IMG/VR virus record: IMGVR_UViG_3300036832_000092
Location: 1 to 52,898 of that record
Strand: one strand, 5' to 3'
DNA: 52,898 nucleotides
From: a virus
Below, one piece after another: positions 31,667-40,632 of this stretch. The first letter of the stretch is position 1. Every line of letters starts with the position of its first letter. The notes under the pieces are model-generated. The model was not told where the DNA came from. It ran no database searches and saw only the letters and a program-made list of their open reading frames with translations. Both the position numbers and the translations under genes were made by a program.

Positions 31667-34600
31667 ATGACGATGAGAACTGACTTTGTGAGCCTACATA
31701 CGCACACGACATATAGTTATGGCGATGGCTATGGGCAGCCAGATGACTATGTTGAGCGGGCAATGGAACTTGGAATGCCCGCAATTGCATTTACAGAGCA
31801 CGGCAATGTCAGTTCACATGTCAAGCTTGAGATTGCTTGCCAAGATACAGGCATCAAGCCGATGTATGGTTGTGAGTTGTACACGCGCGATGAGCCCAGC
31901 AAACACAAATTCCATCTGGGTGTATTGGCAATGGATCTGTCCGGCTATCGCAATCTACTGCGATTGGTCACAGCTTCATGGTCAAACTTCTACTACTTCC
32001 CCACGACAACGTCAAAGATGGTAGACAGGTATGGTGAGGGACTCATCTTCTTGTCTGGTTGCCTGGGCTCGGCAATGGCGTGCAAATCCATGGGCGGCAA
32101 GGACATTCCTGAGCACGACGCATTGGGAATTGAGGCAGCGCTCAAGGTCGCCAAATCTATGCAAGATCGTTTAGGTGATCGGTACTACCTTGAGTTGCAG
32201 GCATTCCCAGAGCTCAAGAAGACACACAAGTACAATCAAATGCTCATAGAGGTCAGTCATAGACTCGGCATCAAATGCGTTGTCACCCTCGACGCGCACT
32301 ATCCCCGCATAGACAAGCAGCGTATGCATGCGATTGTACACGCAATTGCTCGTGGTGGCCAAGAGAAGAAAACAGTTGACCAAATTGAGAGTGAATGGGA
32401 TTACAGCGTCCCAATGACGTTGTTTGGTCGACAAGATGCCGGCAAGCGATTGTTGGCTACAGGCATCGACAAGATTGAAGTTATCAAGGCACTTGATCAC
32501 ACTGTCGAAGTTGCTGATCGTTGTACGGTGATGCTCCCAAAAGGTAGCCCAGTCAAGTACCCATTACCATCCGGAGTCAAATCTGCTGAGGAGTTACTAT
32601 GGAGCAAATTGCGGGAGGGCTGGCGATACCGCCGGTTCAAGCGTGATGATAATGAGGCATTAGAACGACTCAAGCGAGAAATGACTCTCATAGTAGACAA
32701 GGGATTCGCAGATTACTTCTTGATGATGAATGACGTCATCTCATGGGCAAAGGATAATCAAATTGTCGTCGGTCCTGGTCGTGGTAGTGCAGCAGCCTCA
32801 CTGGTGTGTTATCTGTTGCGCATCACTGAAGTCAATCCCATGCAATTCAAACAGATGTACTTTGAGCGATTCCTTGACCCCAACAGATTCGACGCACCAG
32901 ATATTGACCTTGACTTTGATGATGAGCGCAGAGATGAGATCAGGCGGTATTTGGTACGCAAATTCGGGAGCAAGTATGTTGGTAATATAGGCACGTACAC
33001 TACCTGGCGAGGCAAGAATGCGATAGATGACATCGCCAGAGTTACCAGAGTGCCTATGTTTGAGAGCTCAAGGTTGAAGGAATTCATCATTGAGCGATCA
33101 TCTGGTGACTCGCGTGCTGGCAAAACACTCATTGACTCAGTGACGCAATTTCCATTAGCAAACGACATCATTGAGCGCAATCCAAGTCTGCGTGATGCGT
33201 TTCAACTGGAGGGCATGCTCAAGGGTATGGGTGTACACGCTGCTGGTATCGTCGTTGCGGCAGAGCCATTGACTGATACCGTCGCATTGTACAGTCGTGA
33301 ATTATCGGCGCAGAGCTCTGGTGGAGCTAAGCGCAAGGTCAGTGTGCTGAGTGTCGATAAGGATGACATCAAACACTTAGGAATGCTCAAGCTAGATATG
33401 CTTGGTCTGGCAACTCTGGGAATGATCAAGCATTGCCTCAAGATGACAGACATGTCTCTCAACGATTTGTACGCGATTGATATACATGATGAACGTGTAA
33501 TTGATGCGTTCAGACGCGGCGATGTACGCGGCATCTTCCAGTATGAGGGACGCACTACTCGCATGGTCAACTCGCAACTCAAGCCTGACACATTCCAGGA
33601 ATTGGTTGACGTCAATGCGTTATCTCGACCAGGCCCATTCCACTCAGGCTCAACGCTCGACTACATCAACCAGAAGTGGGGTAAGTGGGAACGATCTGAT
33701 GATCGCAATGCGTGGACTTATAATGAAGCAGTTGAGCGCATCTGTGGCTATACCAAATTCCAGATCATCTACCAGGAGCAATTGCTGGCAATTTGTAGGG
33801 AAATTGGTGGCTTCAGTTGGGCTGATACTGCCAAGGTAAGGCACATCATTGCATGGAAATATGGCGATGCGGCATTCAATGCGTACAAAGGCCAATTTGT
33901 TGAAGGCGCAATGAGCAATGGGATGGATCCAAAGCTGGCAGAAACGATCTTCAACAGAATGACTACAGCCGGTAACTATGCATTCAACCTTGCGCATTCA
34001 GTCAGCTATAGCATGCTTGGTCAATGGGCGATGTGGTTCAAGCAATACCATCCTGACGTGTTCTACGCAGCCACACTCCGCAAGACCGCCTCAGACAAAT
34101 GGGCTGCGCTAATGCGAGACGCCATGGACCCCAAATACTTCAGCAAGCGTGGTGTTGATGGATTACACGACGATGGAAAGCCAGTAACCATTGGGAATGT
34201 CGACATTGATCTGTCTGATGTGACTTGGGGTCGTGATGAAACTGGCCATCGACTCATACCAGGCTTCAGTCAGATACCAGGCATAGGTATCAAGCTAGCC
34301 AAGCAAATCTGCGCAGAGCGTACAATCGCATGGGGCGATGGCGATGAATGGTCAATTAGAGATGTAGCCGCAGTGCGAGGCATTGGGCCAAAGAAGCTTG
34401 AGCTCATTGAGGGTTGGGCAAACGCCAAAGATCCTTTCAACGTCAATCGCCTACATGGCTTGCTTGAGGAAGTGCGGGGACTGCTGAGGAACGGGCAGTT
34501 GATTGACGTACATGGGACAATGTTGCCTTCAGCAACGCACAGAGCAGAAGAATTGCCATTCGATCTTGGCGTACAATTCATTGACGGCTCTGGGAATGCG

Positions 34601-34939
34601 ACGTGGGGACAAGATCGCGGAATGCCTGTTGTGTGGATTGGTCGCGTACATGGACGCAACTTGCGTGATCTGTTTGAGGAGCATCGTACAAGAGAAGGTG
34701 AGGAATTAGACCCAACAACAATACGTGACCCTGACAAGAAGCATTCAATGATGCTGTATGCGTATGATGACACAGATGAGGTCAATGTGCGCATCAATCG
34801 CTACAAATTCAGCGGCTTCAAGGATTTGCTCATGAAAGTCAGGCTTGACTATGACTTGCTTGTAGTCAGGGGATACAAGAACAGATCATTTGGTCGCAAG
34901 ATCGAAGTTGACGATATGTGGGTGATTGATCCTGAGTGA
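31667..34939 (+). CDS. dnaE: DNA polymerase III alpha-like (C-family) polymerase with PHP domain
   Basis: 1090 residues from ATG 31667 (ATG 31673 possible; the TTG at 31658 is less likely; GGGAAG precedes). N-terminal PHP domain: FVSLHTHTTYSYGDGYG, IAFTEHGNV and further acidic/His motifs. Polymerase core: GPGRGSAAASLVCYLL, then PDIDLDFDDERRDEIRRY with the catalytic Asp pattern of C-family enzymes. The C-terminal region has HhH-like IPGIGIKLAKQI and VRGIGPKKLELIEGW. It is about the size of host DnaE but likely self-sufficient; no phage clamp is seen. PHP may provide proofreading. Confidence 0.9.
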   Translation: MTMRTDFVSLHTHTTYSYGDGYGQPDDYVERAMELGMPAIAFTEHGNVSSHVKLEIACQDTGIKPMYGCELYTRDEPSKHKFHLGVLAMDLSGYRNLLRLVTASWSNFYYFPTTTSKMVDRYGEGLIFLSGCLGSAMACKSMGGKDIPEHDALGIEAALKVAKSMQDRLGDRYYLELQAFPELKKTHKYNQMLIEVSHRLGIKCVVTLDAHYPRIDKQRMHAIVHAIARGGQEKKTVDQIESEWDYSVPMTLFGRQDAGKRLLATGIDKIEVIKALDHTVEVADRCTVMLPKGSPVKYPLPSGVKSAEELLWSKLREGWRYRRFKRDDNEALERLKREMTLIVDKGFADYFLMMNDVISWAKDNQIVVGPGRGSAAASLVCYLLRITEVNPMQFKQMYFERFLDPNRFDAPDIDLDFDDERRDEIRRYLVRKFGSKYVGNIGTYTTWRGKNAIDDIARVTRVPMFESSRLKEFIIERSSGDSRAGKTLIDSVTQFPLANDIIERNPSLRDAFQLEGMLKGMGVHAAGIVVAAEPLTDTVALYSRELSAQSSGGAKRKVSVLSVDKDDIKHLGMLKLDMLGLATLGMIKHCLKMTDMSLNDLYAIDIHDERVIDAFRRGDVRGIFQYEGRTTRMVNSQLKPDTFQELVDVNALSRPGPFHSGSTLDYINQKWGKWERSDDRNAWTYNEAVERICGYTKFQIIYQEQLLAICREIGGFSWADTAKVRHIIAWKYGDAAFNAYKGQFVEGAMSNGMDPKLAETIFNRMTTAGNYAFNLAHSVSYSMLGQWAMWFKQYHPDVFYAATLRKTASDKWAALMRDAMDPKYFSKRGVDGLHDDGKPVTIGNVDIDLSDVTWGRDETGHRLIPGFSQIPGIGIKLAKQICAERTIAWGDGDEWSIRDVAAVRGIGPKKLELIEGWANAKDPFNVNRLHGLLEEVRGLLRNGQLIDVHGTMLPSATHRAEELPFDLGVQFIDGSGNATWGQDRGMPVVWIGRVHGRNLRDLFEEHRTREGEELDPTTIRDPDKKHSMMLYAYDDTDEVNVRINRYKFSGFKDLLMKVRLDYDLLVVRGYKNRSFGRKIEVDDMWVIDPE

Positions 34940-34940
34940 G

Positions 34941-35120
34941 ATGCCGATGTGTGAGTGTGATTGGGTACCGTTCCATCATGGAGACCCGTGCAAGAATCTG
35001 GCTGCCGATCACAGTCCAGTAGTTGTATCACCTGCGTTGTGCATGCCTTGCTTGTATGTATGCACAAAAGAACAAGAAGATGCAGATGATGCCGAATGGG
35101 AAGAAATGGAGGGCAGATGA
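34941..35120 (+). CDS. Short Cys-rich acidic protein
   Basis: 59 residues from ATG 34941 (ATG 34947 possible). MPMCECDWVPFHHGDPCKNL and ALCMPCLYVCTKEQED hold at least five Cys and an HH pair, consistent with zinc binding; the end is acidic (ADDAEWEEMEG). Starts right after the polymerase stop; its own stop overlaps the next ATG (ATGA). Confidence 0.55.
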   Translation: MPMCECDWVPFHHGDPCKNLAADHSPVVVSPALCMPCLYVCTKEQEDADDAEWEEMEGR

Positions 35121-35302
35121 AGTTTAGAATCACTGTACGCGGTGACGAATGTGAGCTGCGTGGCTACATTGTTGTTGGTGATGACACTGCAGGACTTGAT
35201 AAACTCGCCGAAGCAGTGAAGCCATTTGGGATTGTAATTGCTAGTCTTGCCAAGGATGACTATAATCCATTCACGCCGGAATTTGGAAAGGGTGATGGCT
35301 GA
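35117..35302 (+). CDS. Small conserved actinophage protein, unknown function
   Basis: 61 residues from ATG 35117 (ATGA overlap). MKFRITVRGDECELRGYIVV followed by DKLAEAVKPFGIVIASLAKDDYNPF is a small-protein pattern I have seen in many actinophages. A short beta-alpha-beta fold is likely. No function known. Confidence 0.65.
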   Translation: MKFRITVRGDECELRGYIVVGDDTAGLDKLAEAVKPFGIVIASLAKDDYNPFTPEFGKGDG

Positions 35303-35612
35303 CTCCGGCGTCTCCCCGCAAGTCCATTGTCTGTACTCAAAAGATGGGAGGTGCTTGGATGGGAAATGCCCAAGCAACGCAGAGCGCATCTGCGTGAAGT
35401 ACGCAGCATATGATGCTCAGGTTATGGATGAACTTGAGCGTCAAGGCGCATTTGGTAAAGGCATCATTTCAAAAGAACAATTGCTAGAGGATTTGGGGTG
35501 GTCGCATTTGTATGAAAGACATACATGGCGTGATTGGGTGAATTGGCGCATGGCGTCAGTGGTGGTGACACTCGTTATCATCATTCTGCTATTGACAGGA
35601 GTGCTGCACTAA
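35295..35612 (+). CDS. Small membrane-anchored Cys-containing protein
   Basis: 105 residues from ATG 35295, overlapping the previous gene by 8 nt. An N-terminal Cys-rich part (VHCLYSKDGRCLDGKCPSNAERIC) and a C-terminal membrane segment (MASVVVTLVIIILLLTGVL, about residues 84-103): likely a tail-anchored protein with a cytoplasmic domain. Stop overlaps the next start (TAATG). Function unknown. Confidence 0.55.
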   Translation: MADSGVSPQVHCLYSKDGRCLDGKCPSNAERICVKYAAYDAQVMDELERQGAFGKGIISKEQLLEDLGWSHLYERHTWRDWVNWRMASVVVTLVIIILLLTGVLH

Positions 35613-35797
35613 TGCCAATCAATAGACCAGACGATGGCGATCTTGACGATGGCCCCAAGCTTCGCAGTGCGGTGACGCATGAGAGCAATTGGGAACCAGG
35701 AGATCCATGTCACGTATGTGGATCAACGCAAACCTGGTGGACTGTTGATGATGGTGCGTGTTGTGGGAATTGTGGAGCGACTGATGCCGATGAATGA
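35612..35797 (+). CDS. Zinc-ribbon small protein
   Basis: 61 residues from ATG 35612 (TAATG overlap). CHVCGSTQTWWTVDDGACCGNCG gives a CxxC...CxxC pair separated by ~13 residues, a typical zinc ribbon of the kind found in phage or transcription proteins. The N-terminal 25 residues are acidic. Role unknown. Confidence 0.6.
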   Translation: MPINRPDDGDLDDGPKLRSAVTHESNWEPGDPCHVCGSTQTWWTVDDGACCGNCGATDADE

Positions 35798-36005
35798 AGT
35801 CATACCTGGACCGCCAACAATTGCGGACATTGAGCACGCAATAGATGCGCTTGGATATGGTACACCGGAATACCATGAAGCGCTTGCATTCTATTGTATG
35901 ACTTTGGCACGCGCTCAATGGCGCAGAGCAGATATGGCAAGGAGGATTGAGAAAGCAAGATCGACTCGCACAACTCACAAGCAGAAAGGTACAGATGCCG
36001 AATGA
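35784..36005 (+). CDS. Small helical protein, unknown function
   Basis: 73 residues from ATG 35784, overlapping the previous gene by 14 nt; GGAG lies 6 nt upstream. PTIADIEHAIDALGYGTPEYHEALAFYCMTLARAQWRRADMARRI, read in pieces, is a helical bundle with a basic C-terminus. Not recognised. Its stop overlaps the next ATG. Confidence 0.5.
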   Translation: MPMNEVIPGPPTIADIEHAIDALGYGTPEYHEALAFYCMTLARAQWRRADMARRIEKARSTRTTHKQKGTDAE

Positions 36006-36190
36006 GCTATGTCGCACAACTGTTACCAGATGAGGCGCAGGCAAAGGTATTGAATCAGGCCATGATTGATTGGTTGCGCATACATACCAATGATGAAGTG
36101 ACGCCTGAGGAAGACATGGTAGCAATGCACTCGCTGTATGCCAAGTTCACCAATGACTGGCACCAACACAACATGAGGGAACGCGGATGA
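36002..36190 (+). CDS. Small protein, unknown function
   Basis: 62 residues, ATGA overlap on both sides. Helical: LPDEAQAKVLNQAMIDWLRI and EEDMVAMHSLYAKFTNDWHQ. Not recognised. It directly precedes thyX. Confidence 0.55.
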   Translation: MSYVAQLLPDEAQAKVLNQAMIDWLRIHTNDEVTPEEDMVAMHSLYAKFTNDWHQHNMRERG

Positions 36191-37233
36191 ATCCTGACGA
36201 TGAAATGAAGGTTGCGCCCAGAATGGAAGAATGGCGCAAAGATGAGGGTCAATGGTCTCGCAAACCACACCAATTTGACGACAATCCGTTGTTGCGCGAT
36301 TTTGCATTCAATCGCGACAGCCACAATTATGCCGCAAATGGTGCCAAGATCGTTTCGCCATCGGCACAAAGTCAGAATCAGGTTGGCGTCGATGGGATTC
36401 AGGTCAGACTTATCCAAGGCTTGCCTCCAGAGCGCGAAGTTGCGCGCGTGATATGGAAGGGCAGGGCAGCAACGCGGGGGTTGGCGATAGGGCCAGACTC
36501 TGACGCGTTGATGGAGGATGAGATTGGCAACGACCCAGAGACTTGGCGCGAAATGTTCAAGGGCGGATTGCAAACCGCAATGGAGGCATTTGTCCTTGTC
36601 TTTGAAGTGAGCGGTGTAAGTCGCACAGCGACGCATCAAATGGTGCGGTCACGGCGCGCAGGCTTCCATCAACAATCACAACGCGCTGGCGCATATGTAA
36701 CTGATGATGGCAGAGGCGCCAATGTGCGAGTGCCTGAGTCTGTGTGGGATGTCATGAGTCGCAATCCTGATCTTGAAGATGCCTGGAATGCTGCGATTGC
36801 GCACGCACGACGGGCATATCGACTCGCATGCGACGCAGATGTATCGTATCAGGACGCAAGATTCATACTGCCAGAAGGTACAACCAACTACATCATCTGC
36901 GAATACTCGCTGCGTGAATTCCTTGCGGTATATGCGTATCGCGCATGCTCAATGTTCCAATGGGAAATCTGCCATGTAGTGCGAGCGATGGGCAACAGAT
37001 TGATTGAGCAATCGCCATGGCTCGTTGGTACCGGCGCACAACCCAAGATCTCATGCGAATTGACCGCGCCGCAAACCAGGTCTGTCGTGCTTGGTGATAG
37101 CGACAATGAGGTCGGCATTGAGCACTTTGAGCACGCTTGCACATTCCAGGGCTGGGAGAAAGTCGAAGGGCAATGTAGTCTCCCATGGGCCCATGAGGTC
37201 AATCGCACATTCAGGCCACACAAGAGCATCTGA
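36187..37233 (+). CDS. thyX: Flavin-dependent thymidylate synthase (ThyX)
   Basis: 348 residues, ATGA overlap. ThyX motif RHRx7S appears as RSRRAGFHQQSQR (~154-166), with Ser in place of His; the preceding THQMV and following AGAYV fit the family. ThyX makes dTMP from dUMP using FAD and methylene-tetrahydrofolate. At ~350 residues it is longer than many stand-alone ThyX proteins (~220-260), with extra N-terminal (~100 residues) and C-terminal parts. Probably supplies dTTP, or acts in thymine replacement; the variant motif makes the second possible. Confidence 0.8.
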   Translation: MNPDDEMKVAPRMEEWRKDEGQWSRKPHQFDDNPLLRDFAFNRDSHNYAANGAKIVSPSAQSQNQVGVDGIQVRLIQGLPPEREVARVIWKGRAATRGLAIGPDSDALMEDEIGNDPETWREMFKGGLQTAMEAFVLVFEVSGVSRTATHQMVRSRRAGFHQQSQRAGAYVTDDGRGANVRVPESVWDVMSRNPDLEDAWNAAIAHARRAYRLACDADVSYQDARFILPEGTTNYIICEYSLREFLAVYAYRACSMFQWEICHVVRAMGNRLIEQSPWLVGTGAQPKISCELTAPQTRSVVLGDSDNEVGIEHFEHACTFQGWEKVEGQCSLPWAHEVNRTFRPHKSI

Positions 37234-37238
37234 TTGTT

Positions 37239-37475
37239 ATGGCGTTCGCAATACCAAGAGAGCAATGGAGTAATCCGCCATATGGTGAATGCTTCTATTG
37301 TGAACCAAATCATGGACCATGCCAATCAAGTCACGATGTAGACTTTGAGGTAGACTTTGATTGTTTGGTTGATGGTGAAAGATGGGTTGAGACAGTAACA
37401 CTTTGTCATTGCTGCTTAGCATATGAATTGATAGTATCGCCAGAAGCTATAACAGGATACCGCAGACTAAGATGA
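37239..37475 (+). CDS. Small Cys-rich protein
   Basis: 78 residues. GECFYCEPNHGPCQSSHDV and TVTLCHCCLAYEL hold several Cys and His. A small zinc-binding protein is likely. No family recognised. It lies 5 nt after thyX and 15 nt before the primase. Confidence 0.55.
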   Translation: MAFAIPREQWSNPPYGECFYCEPNHGPCQSSHDVDFEVDFDCLVDGERWVETVTLCHCCLAYELIVSPEAITGYRRLR

Positions 37476-37490
37476 CTAGTTGATGGAGCA

Positions 37491-40244
37491 ATGGTGTCAG
37501 AGCAACGCAAGATCGACTGGACGAACCTTGATATAGATGAGGATTGGTTTGACATACGCTCAAATGCTCTGACACCAGAGCTCATACTTGAACTGGCCCG
37601 ACATCGCGGCCTACCTCCCACCCGCATATTGCCAGCAGTGAATGGTGGTATTGGTTGGGATGCTGATACCAAATCATGGGTGTTACCATTGCGTAATATC
37701 CACGGTACAATTCATATGGCTAAACTGTGGAGACCATCAGGCGGCAAATGGATACATGCGGGGCGTGGGTCCGCGATGCGTCGGCAGAAAGATGGTCCTG
37801 TTGGTCGCATATTCGATCTTGGTTGGGTAACGCATAGAGTCTTTGAAGATGAGTCATGGAATACAAGCATGGGCGGTGGCTACCTTTGGGTTACTGCTGG
37901 TGAATGGGATTGTGTGATGCTGCGATGCTTTGGTTGGCTCGCAACTACATCTGTACTTGGTGAAACATCAAAGCCGCAGACCTCAATGCTATTGCGAGAG
38001 TTTGGCGGGGAGGAAGGTGCTGCTGCTCTGTTTGAACGATTGAAGGGCATCGCAGTCTGCTTTGATGTAGATGGGGCAGGCCATGTTGGTGCTGTGCAAT
38101 TTGTAGATGCCTTCACCAAATTGATTGATTCGATTGGAGTTCAATTACCAGTCAAGCCGATTGATCTGCGTGAATTGCCTGGATGGGACCAAAGTGGCAA
38201 GCCATCAGGCTGGGACATTTCTGATCTGATTCGATGGTCGCGCAAAACCAAGGTCAAGATCGGCGATGCACTGCGATCGCTTGCTATCAATGGTGGAAGT
38301 GGCGTTGATGTAGCGCGTGAAATGTTTGACATTGATGATAGCGTATCATCAGCGGTCAATGTAGATGATGTAGTGCGACCAGCAATGCATATGATTGAGC
38401 TTGATGACATCATAGCATTCGGCATCTCATATGCAACCAACAAGACGCAATCGCGTGGTCAAGGCGCATACCATGCCGGTTTGATTGCTCGCAAGAAGGG
38501 CTGGTTGTTCAAGGAGTTTGTGGCTGTTGAAGGCCATCTCAAGTTTGTAGCTGCTTGTGTTGCTACGTTTGGTGAAAATGGACCGAATGGAACTGGGCCA
38601 TTCACCATTGATGAGGCATACTTACATTTCTCACGCGGGTTTGCGAATGCGTCATCTGCTCAGAATGACCTCATGAACGATACGGCAAACGCGCATAGGT
38701 TTGCCCATACCTTCTCATTCCTCAAGTATGTACCTGAGACTAAGGCTTGGCGTTATTGGGATGGCGTCAGATGGTCTAATGGCGATGCTCAAGCGGTTGA
38801 TCATGCGATGCGATTGCCTGACTACATTGACGAAGAGGCAGCACAAATGTATTCAGACAATGAGACGTTAGCCAAATCCTTATACAAATGGGCCAGACGT
38901 TCGCGTTCAATGGCGAGTGTCTTCAATACCCTGCGGGGTGCGCGTGAGTCTACGCTATGTCGTTTGACGAGCGAACTTGGCGAGCAATGGGACAACAATA
39001 CATTGCATGTAGGTACACCACGCGGCGTCTTTGACCTGATGTCTGGTGAATTGCTAGTCGGCATTGCTGCGCGCGACATGTATTGCTCTATGAGCACTCG
39101 CGGTAACATCATGCGCGACAATGCTGAAGGTGTAGCTCGTTGGGGCGACATGTGGGAGAATGGACGGAAGTTCTGGAGCAGTTTACTTGAGCAATGGCAA
39201 GTCAAGGCCCCAGATAGCGCAAATGTCATTACAATGCTGCAACAAATGGGTGGTATGTGTTTGCGCGGCCAATTAGATGAGCGACTGTTCATTCTCAAAG
39301 GTAGTGGGCGATCAGGTAAGTCAACAATGCTAGATGGCATACAAGAAGCACTTGGTGAATATGCATATGAGGCAGCCGGTGATGTCTTTGTCAAAGACAG
39401 GAAGTCTGCGGGTGGGTCGATGCGGCCGGCAGTAATGGCTCAAATGAATTACAAGCGGATGATCAAAGTGACTGAGGTCGGCGGCAAGCAACTTGACGTT
39501 GATGTGCTCAAGCAAATGACAGGTGAGTCATTGTTCACAGGTAAGTTGTTGTATGTAAACCCTGGTGTATCTGTCAACCATGGGACGTACTTCATGATGA
39601 CCAACCACGACATCGACTTACGCGGAGATCAATCAGAGGCATTGCGTGGTCGCTTGCTCATTGTGCCATTTGAGACTTCATTCATAGACATATCTCGCAT
39701 GGGCGAAGATTCCTACAGTTCTGGTATTGCTGACGGATCTGTCCGTGAGCAGCTTGACATCATCAAGTCTCGCGTGCGTGGTCGTGCTGGTTGGGAAGTA
39801 ATGCATGACGTCATTCTCACATGGATGTATGAAGGCTTTTGTGGTTTGCGGGATAATGGCTGGCGCCTTGCCGTTGCTGAGTCGATTCATCATACTACGA
39901 CTGATATGTGGGAAACAACAGATGTACTAGGCTTGTATTGGACAGAAAGTGGTTATTGGGAACGCGCAGCTGCGGGTGAGGCCGGAACAATCGTCAGGTC
40001 TGCCTGGCTTGCCAATAGCGTGTACTCATGGGCTGAAGTGTGGAGCCCAGATCTGCTTGATAAGATTGGCGGTGATAATGCCACAGAGCGTGAGAAAACC
40101 CAAGCGTTGGGCAATTTGCTGAGAACTGCTGGTGCAAGAGGATATGAGAAGACTAAGAAGAAACAATGTCTTGGCAGTAGAGGTGTTCAAGAGAATTGTT
40201 GGAGAGTTCCATGGAATTATGTAGGTCCGGATGTACGAGCTTGA
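37491..40244 (+). CDS. TOPRIM primase fused to SF3 (D5-like) helicase
   Basis: 917 residues; GATGGAGCA before ATG 37491. The N-terminal part has LPLRNIHGTIHMAKLWRPSG and TOPRIM-type blocks (VTAGEWDCVML, then VCFDVDGAG, ~130-195). After ~400 residues, an SF3/D5-type helicase core: GSGRSGKST (~604), then VTEVGGKQLDVDVLKQMTG, FMMTNHDIDLRG and GRLLIVPFE. It is the main replication initiator/primase candidate and sits just before the iteron array. Confidence 0.8.
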   Translation: MVSEQRKIDWTNLDIDEDWFDIRSNALTPELILELARHRGLPPTRILPAVNGGIGWDADTKSWVLPLRNIHGTIHMAKLWRPSGGKWIHAGRGSAMRRQKDGPVGRIFDLGWVTHRVFEDESWNTSMGGGYLWVTAGEWDCVMLRCFGWLATTSVLGETSKPQTSMLLREFGGEEGAAALFERLKGIAVCFDVDGAGHVGAVQFVDAFTKLIDSIGVQLPVKPIDLRELPGWDQSGKPSGWDISDLIRWSRKTKVKIGDALRSLAINGGSGVDVAREMFDIDDSVSSAVNVDDVVRPAMHMIELDDIIAFGISYATNKTQSRGQGAYHAGLIARKKGWLFKEFVAVEGHLKFVAACVATFGENGPNGTGPFTIDEAYLHFSRGFANASSAQNDLMNDTANAHRFAHTFSFLKYVPETKAWRYWDGVRWSNGDAQAVDHAMRLPDYIDEEAAQMYSDNETLAKSLYKWARRSRSMASVFNTLRGARESTLCRLTSELGEQWDNNTLHVGTPRGVFDLMSGELLVGIAARDMYCSMSTRGNIMRDNAEGVARWGDMWENGRKFWSSLLEQWQVKAPDSANVITMLQQMGGMCLRGQLDERLFILKGSGRSGKSTMLDGIQEALGEYAYEAAGDVFVKDRKSAGGSMRPAVMAQMNYKRMIKVTEVGGKQLDVDVLKQMTGESLFTGKLLYVNPGVSVNHGTYFMMTNHDIDLRGDQSEALRGRLLIVPFETSFIDISRMGEDSYSSGIADGSVREQLDIIKSRVRGRAGWEVMHDVILTWMYEGFCGLRDNGWRLAVAESIHHTTTDMWETTDVLGLYWTESGYWERAAAGEAGTIVRSAWLANSVYSWAEVWSPDLLDKIGGDNATEREKTQALGNLLRTAGARGYEKTKKKQCLGSRGVQENCWRVPWNYVGPDVRA

Positions 40245-40378
40245 TGTGTAGCTTGACTGTGCTTGAACTGCCTGGTTGGCATGCTAAAACACGCAAGATC
40301 CGTTTCGCCCGATTCGAGAGGTAGAGGCGGAAACGTCCATAGAATTGGCGGAAAAGACATATATTCCTGGAGAAAACG

Positions 40379-40614
40379 AAGATACCAGGCCTGTTTGGAA
40401 TTCATGAAAGCGCTGCTATAGATACGTAAGATACGTGCCTCTTACCCGTTAGTAGAGTTACTCTATGAGTAGTTGGGAAGATGACAGTTGGAAGATCGTT
40501 TAGGAAAATAATCCTTCAGAGAAGTAGGATAGAGGTATCTTACGTATCTTTCAATTTGAAAAGCATGCGATTCAACGTATCTTGCCTGGTATCTTCCGGT
40601 ATCTGACGTATCTT
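40379..40614. promoter_or_regulatory. GTATCTT iteron array, candidate replication origin
   Basis: The 388-nt gap 40245-40632 has no gene. GTATCTT occurs forward at 40535, 40544, 40577, 40589, 40608 and as variant GTATCTG at 40599, and reversed as AAGATAC at 40379 and 40428, with TAGATAC at 40419. Forward repeats 40589-40614 are spaced 10 and 9 bp, so they lie on one helix face. The reversed pair GATACGTAAGATAC (40421-40434) is the mirror of GTATCTTACGTATC (40535-40548). A short palindrome TAGAG-TTA-CTCTA lies at 40453-40465. Adjacent to the primase gene, it is a good candidate origin; an operator array is the alternative. Confidence 0.65.
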
Positions 40615-40632
40615 CGCCAAAGGAGCATGTTC

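Noticed and set aside
40535-40614. CRISPR-like repeats
   Set aside because: The repeats are only 7-12 bp with 9-33-bp spacing and no spacers; they fit iterons.
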